Assembly: GCA_025449115.1 (NCBI GenBank)
Contig: JAHLKC010000110.1
Coordinates: forward strand, 1-64,000
Source: Chytridium lagenaria
Taxonomy: Eukaryota; Chytridiomycota; Chytridiomycetes; Chytridiales; Chytridiaceae
DNA length: 64,000 nucleotides
Direction of reading: 5' to 3'
In this document: piece by piece, positions 1-10,158 of the stretch
Layout: each line of letters begins with the position of its first letter
How positions within the stretch are numbered: position 1 is the stretch's first letter
Position numbers and translations under genes: made by a program
The notes under the pieces: generated by a model
The model's database searches: none
Told to the model about the DNA's origin: nothing
What the model saw: only the letters and a program-made list of their open reading frames with translations

Positions 1-528
1 GAGGCGAAAATACTGGGATTGAACCAGCTCCAAAGCTGCCTTTGTTCCCTGGGTTCAGCCCAGTAAGCTGACTGCGAGAGGAATAGCCTGGCGGCGACAG
101 CAGAGGGTTAGGCAGGCATTCCCTGAATATATTAATGGTGGATGGCAAGGGGGATCATGGGCAAGAGAGCCCCAGAGGAGCCTCAAATCTCAAAGAGCAG
201 AAATGAAGGTCAACAATCCATCTATTAACGTAATACATGAAATGGAAACACTTATACAACCCAAAAAACAAACAAAACACAGAACACACAGCTTTACACG
301 GCGCCGATACCTCGAACGCGCGTAAAGTCTATGTCACCTCCGTCAGTAAAAACCCTATAACATAAGGGAAAAGAATAGAGGATTTCGTGCATTTATACTT
401 GGGACCGCGTAAGTCGCGTCCATTTACGTAAAGTAATAGGAATCACTTTAGTACTTAAAGTGAAGGTGTGAAGTGAAAAACTACTAGAACTTCACATCGG
501 ACGAGTTACTCGGACTAAAAGTCGGTTT
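1..528. other. No gene recognised at left edge
   Basis: I see no convincing coding frame, RNA gene or repeat here. It is the left flank of the recombinase-bearing element that begins near 529, and no terminal repeat of that element was recognised. Confidence 0.5.
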
Positions 529-3500
529 TTGTTAACCATGCCCACCACCACAAGCCGCTCTCGGCAAACAAGAGCAACGTCAGTCAACACCACCACTTCT
601 GCTCACCCTGGTCCCAATCCATCCACCACCACCAGCCATGCCTCTAACGCCGTCACTCCATCCATTACTCTCTCTTCACCCACCGCGCTCTTGTCATCCA
701 ACAGCACTTCTCCTCCCTCCACCACCACTTCTTCTTCCACCGCAATACCTCCATCCATTGGCCTTCCTCCATCCACCGTCCTCTCTCCATCCACTGCCTT
801 CTCTCCATCAACCGCTCTTTCTTCACCCCCCGCCGCCTCTTCATCCACTGACGTACCTCCATTTTCCGTCATGGATTCATCCACTACTGCCTCTTCATTC
901 ACCTCCCTCCCTTTATCTACCGGAACGCAGCTGCAAAACGACCTAGAGGACGGCCTTCAAAAGCATCCTTGGCACTGGAACCCTTGCGCAATGATACTGA
1001 AGGCCCAGCTTCAAAAAAAGCCAAAGTGTCAATACGTCCTATGACTCGTTTGGAAGTGCAGCCCAAAGCTTTAGACAGATTGCGCCAACAAGAAGCTCAG
1101 AATGCTGATGGGACGGGGGAGGTGGCAGTGGCGCAAGGGCAGGCGGCAAAGCAGGTTGCAAGAATGTCGGCTGCCGTGAGTCTAGGTAACGCGTCGCATG
1201 ACTCAATCCTGGCCAGTGCTACACTTTCCAACGCGCAGTCAATAAAATCCGGGAAGGCGGATGGAGAGTACGTGGCAGTGTGGAACAAGTTCATGAAGTG
1301 GATCCGAACTGAAAGAAGTGACCGAGCTAAGGTGTACGAAATTGCGCCCTTTTACGATGCGTAGACACCCTCGGATTTGGTGGTCTATATTACGATTCGA
1401 TGCGATCCCGAACTTCATCAGAATGAGTCGAAAAAAACCTCTGGTTAAGACAGCGGAAAAATTCCATTCCTCTGCAAGATGGTGGTTTAGGTGATTCCTC
1501 ACTCCTTTATTTCTGCCAGATTTTGTGCGCTATATTGACTTTTTTGTGTTGGTTTAGAACATACGGTGGATGTGAAGATGGATGGTCAAATGTAGCCGCC
1601 AAAGCGGCTGACGCAGTATTTAGGGGGAATCCCTGCGATGCCAACATTGTGAAAACGCGGCTCAAGGCTTTGAAAACGATGGAGAAGCAGTCGGCAAAAC
1701 TGTCCGCCATTCCACGTCGTTTTCATATCGTGACCTTGAGCTTTTGACACAGCTCATTACGCAGGAGACCACGATGAATCCCGCAGTTAAGGTTTGCAGT
1801 GTTTGTGTATCCCTTTTAACGTGATGAGGCATACATTTTGGCAGGAGCAACTCTGTTATTTTTCCTCATGCTCCGTATCAATGAGCTATTTGAGTTAAAG
1901 ATGGTAGATCTTGCGGTATGTTATTGACCTGACGCGTCTTTTCCCTTCCGAGTTTATTTCAATTAGTAAGCGATATATGAAGCCGGGTGATAAGCTGATG
2001 GTGATCCTCGTGAAGTTTCGCAAAACTCGGCCCTCTGACAATGTGGGCAAGGCTTACTACCTCGGTGACGACCCCCAATACCCAGCGCTAGCATGCTACA
2101 CCAACCTGAAGAATTGGCTGAGTGAGCGCGATAAACTGTTTCCGTTCGGTTTCTCCAACGTTGGCTACATTTTTCCCTCCATGCGCATCAAGGACAACAA
2201 CTTCCTCGGTGCCCCGCTGTTCCAGCTGAACTCTACCATGACGGATTCCTGCTTTGTAGAGTTGACAAACTCTATGCTAAGTCGATGCAGCGTTAATACC
2301 AGCCTTGAGCCGCGAACAGGCCATGGGTTTCGCAGAGGCGGGGCTCAGTTCCGATTTATTGACTGCAGGCCACGTTGGGATCTGGACCGTTTGCGTTGGT
2401 GGGGTGACTGGGAAACAGTTATAACGTATGTCTTTAAAAAAATGGTATGTGTGCTTTATCTTTTCCTTTGTTTTCCCTTCCCTTGTTTTTTTTCTCCGTT
2501 ATTAATATCATTGAAATGGCAGAACGAAATATCAAAGAGTTATCCGATCGGATCATCAAGGGAGGATCCGACTGGAATAATGCCAGGTGATGAAGAAGCA
2601 TTGTAACCCCTGTCAAATGTGTCAACCCTTGACACAGAGGCACTGCAAAAGGCGCTTTCTGAGACTGTCAAAGCGGCGGTTACAGCAGCTTGTGTCCCTA
2701 TCCATGCAGAGACGCAAAGGATCGCCGCAACTGTAGCGGGTACCGTACACAGCATTCAGATGGCTGTTTTGGGTAGCATGGCGGGTTTAATGGGTGTGTG
2801 CGCTGCTTTCACTTGTCTTTACTTACTTATCATTTTTAGGGATGCAAGGACCCCGCATTACATACGACTTTACAGCAGCCCTCACCCCGTCCACCTCACT
2901 TTCCTCCCCGCCTACACCATCCATCTTCATTTCCTCCTCCCCCACCTCGTCCATGTTCGCTCCCTCACCCTCAACCACCCCCATTGTTTCCTCCTCCACA
3001 ACCGACCACATCTTTACCCACTCCTTCCGCACCTCTCTTGCCTCCGTCAACGGGGTCTGTTGTTAAATCAAGGGCCCCTGTCTACGCGAACTTTGGTGCT
3101 ACCTCTTTAACACCATTTCCCATACCAGCCATCTCAATTTGGTTAAACGGGGTCCTTTCTTGCCAAAACTTGTCTGCCCCTGTGGTGATGCAGCGCTTTA
3201 ATAAGGGCAAGGGTCTTTCAAAGGACCCATGGAGAATGGCTGAGGAGTCCTTTTACGAAGCATTGTATCAATGCTGGTACCTAGGAGATCCAACATCACT
3301 AGGACAAAACAGAACCTTGGATGTTGCTGGATGCTGACACTGCTGGAGGGAGTGCTGTGCTAGGGGACTCGAGACCAATGAGATCTCAGCGGCGTGGGAT
3401 CATCTATGTCATGGACACCTTCAAAGTCAGGATGAATTCGAGAGGCTTGTCGCTGCGGAGCTCGGTTTTTCAGGGAAGTGATGCCATCGCCCAAGTACGA

Positions 3501-3706
3501 AATCTTTTGTTTACGACCCTTTGCGATGTTATTCCACGCATCAAGCTGAGTTGCTAGTACACAGACAAGGGTGCTGCACGGAAATGGAATGCGTCTCCCT
3601 GCTCAATACCCTCCGTGTACCGCAGAGCCTCTCTCCTCCATCTCTTCCAAACCCAAGAAACCTTCCGGTAGTTGTTCATGTTGATGGCTTCAGAAGAAAG
3701 CCCTGA
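529..3706 (+). mobile_element. Decayed Crypton-like (tyrosine recombinase) element
   Basis: About 3.2 kb of plus-strand coding-like sequence carrying a broken tyrosine recombinase, with low-complexity Ser/Thr/Pro-rich stretches at both ends (about 570-910 and 2870-3060). No reverse transcriptase, RNase H or long terminal repeat was seen, so a Crypton-type DNA element fits better than a DIRS retroelement. The 3' part (about 3190-3540) holds short coding-like pieces in different frames, for example the run around AWDHLCHGHLQSQDEFERL near 3395-3450. Element boundaries are a guess from coding extent. Frameshifts, an in-frame TAG at 1362 and the mixed frames indicate an inactive copy. Confidence 0.6.
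969..2606 (+). pseudogene. Broken tyrosine recombinase (Crypton-like)
   Basis: Tyrosine recombinases cut and rejoin DNA using an Arg-His-Arg-Tyr centre. The N-terminal core-binding part is visible at 969-1430 and 1560-1720 (TYGGCEDGWSNVAAKAADAV). Catalytic Arg I lies in LMLRINELFELKMVDL, about 1870-1905. The box-II His-x-x-Arg is GHGFRRGGAQF, about 2320-2350. The Trp and Tyr region is WWGDWETVITYVF, about 2398-2435. Possible introns have GT-AG borders (ending at 1558, and about 1793-1843). A frame change near 1905 separates Arg I from the rest, and TAG at 1362 interrupts the N-terminal part. The catalytic residues can all be placed, but no single open frame links them, so I call it a relic. 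Sequencing indels could explain part of the damage. Confidence 0.65.
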
Positions 3707-3850
3707 CAACCTATATGTGTTTTGTTTTCCTGTTTTGTTTTTGCTTCAAGCAAATAAATAAAAAAAAAATGAATAAAAAAAACAAACTGTTTATTGAAAT
3801 TCTTTCTCGTAACAGGTTACGGATGGGCGTCGCACACATCATGTGACTTA

Positions 3851-5175
3851 TTAACTGAGGCTTCCCTTCTTCCCGGTATACTCCACATATTGTTTTCTCA
3901 TCTCCTCCGTTGCCTTGAAGATCTCCATGGCATCTTCTAATTGTTGATGCTTGTAGGCTTGACGACTCTTATTAAGAAAGTTGTATACGGTGACGGGATA
4001 GTTCGAGAAGCCTTTGTTACAATCTTGGTGTGCAGTTTACCGTTGTGCATGATTTCAGGAACCTTCTGGATCTCTTGGACGTTCTCCAAAAGTCCAACTA
4101 CCTTTTGGTATTAGGAAGTGCAATGAAGGTTTGTCCTCTTATCACGTTGCACGACATTATTTTTGATGTCGTCGTCATTGTCTTTGTCAAAAATGTCCAT
4201 TTGAAGGCCACCAAAATTAGGAAGCTGTGGGGATGGTTCCAGCTTGTATCGTCCATTTTTGTGGTCCTTTAAGGCCTGCCGTGCATGCTCCATATCTCAA
4301 TGTTGATGATGTATTTGCCAAGAATCAATGATAACACTAAGGGGATCTTCTTCATAAGCTTGTTTGAGGCGCGTGATGATGGCTTAACCACGTTCAACAA
4401 AAGTTTCATTAACTGCGACAATATCTTCAGCATTTCTCCATGGTTGGAAAAACGTGCTGACGGATTGCGCAAATTCTGGAAGGAGGTCAAGTGATTCTTT
4501 TGTGACGTTGTTAGCGTTAATTTACGGATTCATAAAGACCGGGATTCTCACAATCTTCTCATGAAGAACGCCGTTGTCATCGTGACGTCCAACATATTCA
4601 AGATTGTGGATTATTGGATAACCTCACCAAGAGACATGAATGCGTCGCTTATATAGACATTGTGCCCTTATTCTTATTTTGTTGTTCCTGTTCCATTGTT
4701 TTGGTGTGCTGAAAGCAATACCATCAGTTTTTCGCAATTTCATTTTTTTTTTTCCCAGTAGATTGAAGAAGATGACACAGAAGAGTTTGCCGCAGAACAT
4801 TGAGAATGGAGGCTGCGAAAAAACGTTGTTATTTCCTTTAACGCTGTTGATAAGGTGGAGGTTCAAAGTAAATCCAGGTAAGAATTTTGTTCATCTTTGA
4901 CTTACCTCATCAAACAGGCAGGAGTCGTTACGAAATATATCTTCAACATGTTAGGGCTATTATTGGAGAGAGTCCTTGCCATTGAATCGGAGGAATCATA
5001 GATTGGTGTTGTTGAGATGGTGAATGAAGTCCTGTGTTAGTTGGCGGAATACATCATGGAGAATGAATTTCACATGGGATGCTCCTAAGGAGATTCTGGA
5101 GATCAGCGTCTGCAAACATGATGATGAAAGGGTGGGTTCCTGTTTAATAGAAGGTCTAACTTTGATGGTTACCAT
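3851..5175 (-). pseudogene. Unrecognised gene with four in-frame stops
   Basis: The family is not recognised. A strongly coding-like frame starts at ATG 5175 (MVTIKVRPSIKQEP), reaches a GTAAGT donor at about 4907 after one frame change near 5000, resumes near 4620 and ends GKKGSLS with TAA at 3851-3853. In the second exon one constant frame is interrupted by TAA, TAA, TGA and TAA (after MNP, VERG, IHHQH and LHCTS) yet keeps coding character between them. One more single-base change in an A run (near 4010) joins the last piece. The Glu/Lys-rich C-terminus (EDAMEIFKATEEMRKQYVEY) is probably helical. It may be a transposon-borne or lineage-specific gene, and its function is unknown. Confidence 0.4.
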
Positions 5176-7218
5176 GTTCCAAATTTCTAAAAGTTATAAG
5201 CGTTGGTGAGGAGGAAGATAGCTCAACTTGAGCGTGGCATAAGGTTGTCCGAACTGTTGTTCTTCTCAGCGTCTTGTTTATTATGTCTTTTTTACAGAGA
5301 AAAAACATTTGTCTTGCGCATAGTTACTTCTTGATGTCATTTTTAAAGAGAAAAGCATTTTTAAATATGCATTGAGCTTGAAGTAATTGCAGGTGCATCT
5401 CTTTTTTTTGTTATATGCTGTGGTTATGTATAGCAACGTTTAGAAGTGTTAGCAATCATTTCTTTATGCGGTCAAGTCCAGAGCATTAGAGAGCGTTCCA
5501 TTATTAATAATGGCTTGGGTCTGGTGTAGGTCAGCACATATTGAGTGTCCAGAGAGATAGATAGTGTGTTGGGCAACTACTGTGGTCCTTGCGGAGTTGA
5601 AGACAACAATGACCACCAAGCTTGGCCCAAGCTCCTCTGTTATCTCTGTGTATGTTGATTGGATGTTCTTTAAGTTAAAAGTTTTGAGGCAGTCGTAAAC
5701 AGGAGCTAAACAAGTGTGTTAAAATTGCTGTGAATAGATTAGCTAACCTCGACTTGCGAAAGATGCGAACTGAAGCTTATTTAATCATAATAGAATCACC
5801 ACGGTATCTATGAAGGAAATTGAACAGCAAACATCACATATACTGAAAATTTTTACAGTGTTGATTTTTATATTCAGGTCCACTTCGACGTTTGCACACA
5901 CTCCTCAAACCTCAATGGATTCCCTCTTAACCCTCCCTCATACTATGAGCGGAAGAGAGTAAGCAATTTAGAATAACTAGAAACCTTCAAAAAATGTCAT
6001 CGTCCGGAAGTGAAACACATTAGAAAAAGGCCATAATATTAGTGGAGCTTGTCCATCATCTCGTCCCAATACCCATTTAAGCTTTAAGGTCTGGTCATCG
6101 TTCAAATGGTCTTGACACCCAAAGAACAGATTCTTTCCATCTCGCAACATGGACATGCGTAACAATTTTGGTAGACTGAAGCTCCCCTTCACCACGCATA
6201 GCTATTTTAAACTTTCACAAAGCTTTTTGCATTAATGGGGCATTTGCAGAAACTTAAGGACCTCGCTCATCATTTATGCGCATAAAGCAGGACCCATCCG
6301 TCCATCCATGAATATCCAAAATGAAGTAGTCACATCATCACCATCATCATCATCACCATCATTATCGTCGTCAATAACATCATATCACCACCACAATCAT
6401 CCATCCATCCCATCGCACTTAGCCAAGGACAGTGAGAGAAAAACAAAAGACACAGAACTTGTCTGTTCCTTGATACAAGATTCTGACAATTTCATTTCCA
6501 AAATGAATTAATATGTAAACAAAAAAATTGATATTTATTTACTTATGACTAGACACACAAACCCCTTGAAATTTCAAAGCGCTGGCGTTGGCTTAAAGGC
6601 TAAGGATTCATTGAACAATTTAATAAAAAGATGAACGAACGTGTAGACGAACGTTCGTGACAAACTGCTTATGCGTAAAGGTTGCTGCGTGCTTTTTAAA
6701 GAGCATTTGATAGTCAATACGTGCTAGTTTTATTCCGCACTTCTCTTTACTTTCGCTGTGTACTAAAGACATATTGCGGAAATCATCCTCTACAACGTCA
6801 TTGTATACTTTAACCAAGTGAAATAAATACTTGGCGTTGAACGCACAAAGAACGGCGAACGAAACCAACTCGTCGGCGCGTCACTTACGACGGCCAATAA
6901 TTGGGTGACTGGCGAAGACATCGTCCTCAATAATTAATTAAATATGAAATTGTCAGATTTCACTAAGTCAGCCAAAATGCAAAAAACTTAGAGACACATT
7001 TCTGAGAATCGAGCCTCTTCAAAGGAAAGGGAAGGAAGACCGATACAATCAAATCTCAAAGACAGGCCAGAGAGACCATCCTTTTCGCATCTTTAACCTT
7101 TCGTCGTGTGTTAAAGGTTGCTACGAACAAAAAAGGGTTGGCAGTACTTTAATACTCGGGAGGTGGTCGAGCTGCACCTTAATACAAAGCTCTACACATA
7201 CAACACGGAACAACCGTC
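5176..7218. other. About 2 kb without a recognised gene
   Basis: AT-rich intergenic DNA. The six frames contain only short frames of poor coding character. A CAT/ATC microsatellite lies near 6333-6375. The last 100-150 bases before 7219 presumably hold the promoter of the SH3 gene. Confidence 0.5.
6333..6375. repeat. CAT/ATC trinucleotide microsatellite
   Basis: Imperfect run of CAT/ATC/GTC triplets in an intergenic region, with no sign of translation. Confidence 0.7.
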
Positions 7219-9049
7219 ATGGCCGAAGTCAATCCCTTTGCCGTTCATCTCTTGCGGAGAGATGATGAGGACGGCGAGGACGAAAAGAAGTCTGATTCCG
7301 ATTCATCCTCCTCTTCTACAAAGTCAGCCTCCTCCATCCCCTCCGAATGTCTTCCCCTCGACCACACCACCATCTGCGCACCCTGGACTAAAGGGTACTA
7401 CATCAACGCAACGGCCGTCACAGAAGTTTATTCCGTGTGGCTAAAAAAGACTTACGGTTCAGGATCCGCCCATCTCGTTCCTAAAATCACTACACCTCTT
7501 GAATGGGAAAGTTTGTTGAGAGAAACAACTGCATCCGGACCAGTTCTTGAATCCATGCTGTCGACTTACTTGCGTTGCGATTCATACCAGGGTCAACCAA
7601 TACAGTATTATCGGACATTTGCTTGCTTGAAGGATGTATTTGGGGTGTCAGCGAGATGTAATGAGATTGCGGGAGTGCATGTGCCTGGGTCGGAGCAGAA
7701 AAAGAAGTTGGGAGAGACGGAGGGGAAGATCTTTGGGAGCAAGGCGAGAAGGCCAAAGCATCGAAAGGCCAAGGAGCTAGTGAGAAGGGAGGAGGATAAG
7801 GATGATAGTAAAGACGAAAAGGATGACAAGAAGGACGACGAGAAAAAGGACGATGAGAAGAAGGACGATGAGAAGAAGGATGATAAAGAAGGCGCAAAGA
7901 AGGAGGATAAAGAAGATAAGGACGATAAAAAGGACGGTAAAGAGGACGACAAGAAGGATGCTAAAAAGGACGACAAGGAAGACAAAAAGGGCGACAAAAA
8001 GTCTGATGCTAAAAAGAAGGACGATGGCAAACCTAAACAAACGCATCTCTGTCGTTCAACCTGCACTCAACTCAGTCGCGCTATAGTGGCGCTTGTCGAT
8101 AGTCCGTCAAGGTGTCCTCGGATAAATTACCTTCAGCACTACGATAAATCCGTAGACGCTAAGCTTATCACGGATCGTAGAGAATGGTTCAAGACTGCCC
8201 AAGACACGTGCAAACAAATTATTCTTGAGACTGGACATCAGGAGAAGGGTTGCACTCATGGACTTGGCATTGATAACCATTCTTGTGGTATGTTATACTT
8301 TTGTTGCATATTTCTTTTCCTTATTTTCTTTTTACTCTGCTACCTTAACCATTTCTACCATCACCTCTAACAAATTCTTTCCCTCAACTTATAAAGGCTT
8401 CGCTGGTGACATGCCTGCAGCCCGCGCATACTGCCAACACTACAACTTCCACCCAGAATGCTGCAAACAACTCCCAAACCGCATGGACGTTGACCCCTCA
8501 GCCACCTCCCTCCGCGCTTCCCTCCGTGCCGCCTTCCGCAACGAAGGTCTTAACTTTGATCGTTTCGTGGCAAACGGTATCCGTAAAGGTGCTAGCAATA
8601 GTGTTGGTGGAAGCACCGCTCCTTCACGCTCTACAAGCGCTCCACCACCCGCTTCAACCACCGCGGCACCCGCACCGGGAATCAACTCAACCGTCATCAT
8701 TGCTGTAGGTGCAGTGCTGGGTCTAATCATCATCATCGCTATCATCACCGGTGTCATCGTGTATCTCCGTAACCGTAAAGAAACATCAAGACGTAAAGTT
8801 TTTAAGAAGAACACGGTCGGCCTTGCGGGCGTTTCTGGAGCCGGTGCAGGCGCTGGAGCTGATAAGCATGAAACCAAGTACAAGGTGCTTCACGATTACG
8901 AATCCAATCTTCCCGATGAGATTGAATTGAGGGCGGGTGATTATGTGGATGTGCATGCGACTTACGATGACGGGTGGGGAAGAGGCACAAATTTGAGTAC
9001 AGGGAAGACGGGAGTGTTCCCTATGCAGTGCTTCTTGGATGTGTCATAA
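7219..9049 (+). CDS. Single-pass membrane protein with cytoplasmic SH3 domain
   Basis: CDS is 7219..8287 joined to 8397..9049 (573 residues). The intron begins GTATGT, ends AAG and restores frame exactly. A Cys-containing N-terminal region (about residues 40-150) is followed by a Lys/Asp/Glu-rich low-complexity block (about 190-275). A second Cys-rich part with CCKQL (about 280-390) and a Ser/Thr/Pro/Ala stalk follow. One hydrophobic segment at about 455-480 ends in YLRNRK, so the C-terminus should be cytoplasmic. Residues about 515-573 are a canonical SH3 domain (VLHDYESN, DEIELRAGDYVDV, DDGWGRG, TGVFPMQC). SH3 domains bind proline-rich ligands, so this may be a surface receptor or adaptor linking the exterior to actin or signalling. 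No clear signal peptide follows the ATG, so translation may begin further upstream or the TM may act as signal anchor. Confidence 0.8.
7790..8035 (+). repeat. Tandem Lys/Asp-coding repeat within the SH3 gene
   Basis: Imperfect repeats built on units such as AAGAAGGACGATGAG encode KKDDE/KDDKK. They are in frame, highly charged, and likely to vary in copy number. Confidence 0.75.
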
Positions 9050-9936
9050 GCCTATTCCCCCCCATTCGTACATTTTGATACTCCTCTTTTAATTGTTTTA
9101 TCGTGTCTTTTTACTTTTGCTTGTGGCGGAGAGGTTGGCGTATTTGTGCATAGAGGCTCGCCATGTTGTTTAGTCTTACATCCCCCCTTACTCACTTTTC
9201 TTTTTACCCAAAATTTCCCGCAAACGTCTCCTACTTTATTTCTGTCATGTCGGTCTTGCTGCTCACAACCTCTTGTTGTACTTTCTGCAGAGTCGTGGCC
9301 TCAAGCATCCCTTATTTTTCTCACTTGTAACTTCTTCTTTTCTTTTTTTTACTGTCTCTTACCCTCCCACCCTCTTCGGTTTTTACTAGAATTATCATTT
9401 GCTTTTTCATGGTTGTTTTTTCTTTACCCCGCTGTTTGTTTTAATTGTACTTTTTCCGAAAATGTTTTACTACATGCGTTACAAAGTTCTTTGGTGTATT
9501 GTGTTGATTTTTTGTGCGAAGGACGCTCGTGGGTCTTGCTTTGGAAAGATCCCTCGATGTCAATTGACATTCCGACAAAAGAAACTATTTATGAGTTCTG
9601 GATATATTTACGAATATGGCCAAATCAAGCGCGTGGTCGCGATAAAAATGGGATGAAGGTGAAAAGGTAAAGGCAAACGCCAGAAAAAGCGTGACACTTG
9701 TATGCAAACTGACTAAAGACCTGACTTCAACCTGTGACGATACCCCTCGACAATCTCAGAATTGATGTATTTTTATTTTTTTTCATTACTTTATATAAGG
9801 TCTTTATTATTTAGCCAAAGAAAATAAATGAGGTTAAAAAACAAACAAACTAATTGCGAAAAGAACACATTCGGTCACGCCGAATAGCAAGCAAGTAAAC
9901 AAAAACAAGTTGGGACGAGTCAAAAGGTAGTAAGGT
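9050..9936. other. Intergenic, pyrimidine-rich
   Basis: Between the convergent SH3 gene and the endocytic scaffold gene. T-rich and without a believable gene; the open frames near 9150-9670 have poor coding character. It probably holds the 3' ends and polyadenylation signals of both genes. Confidence 0.5.
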
Positions 9937-10158
9937 TCACTCCTTTGCCGCCTCAGTGATAACATCTACTTCTTCCAAATTCTTACTATCGTCAACAGTC
10001 TCAACATTTGTAGAGCTGTCAACCGCCGCAACATCCCTCTTCTCCTCAACTCCATCAGCAGGTGTTTCTTCAACCTGAACCTCCCTCACCTCCCCGACTT
10101 CGGCAACATCATGCACCTCCTCATTCTGCTTCTCTAAAGCATCATCTATTGTCATAGC
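9937..10158 (-). other. 72-codon open extension after the stop of the scaffold gene
   Basis: This lies directly downstream of, and in the same frame as, the TAA at 10159-10161 of the EH-domain gene. It continues with the same acidic Glu/Val/Ala/Asp composition as the residues before the stop and ends at 9937. It may be the true C-terminus reached by an undetected intron, stop readthrough or a corrected base, or it may be chance. No domain is recognised. Confidence 0.4.

Noticed and set aside
7490..8066. Long minus-strand frames rich in Ser/Phe or Leu/Val/Ile opposite the Lys/Asp repeat
   Set aside because: They are antisense reflections of the repetitive Lys/Asp codons of the SH3 gene.
9146..9670. 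Plus-strand frame after the SH3 gene
   Set aside because: Phe/Leu/Ser-rich from T/C-rich sequence, without domain or splice support.
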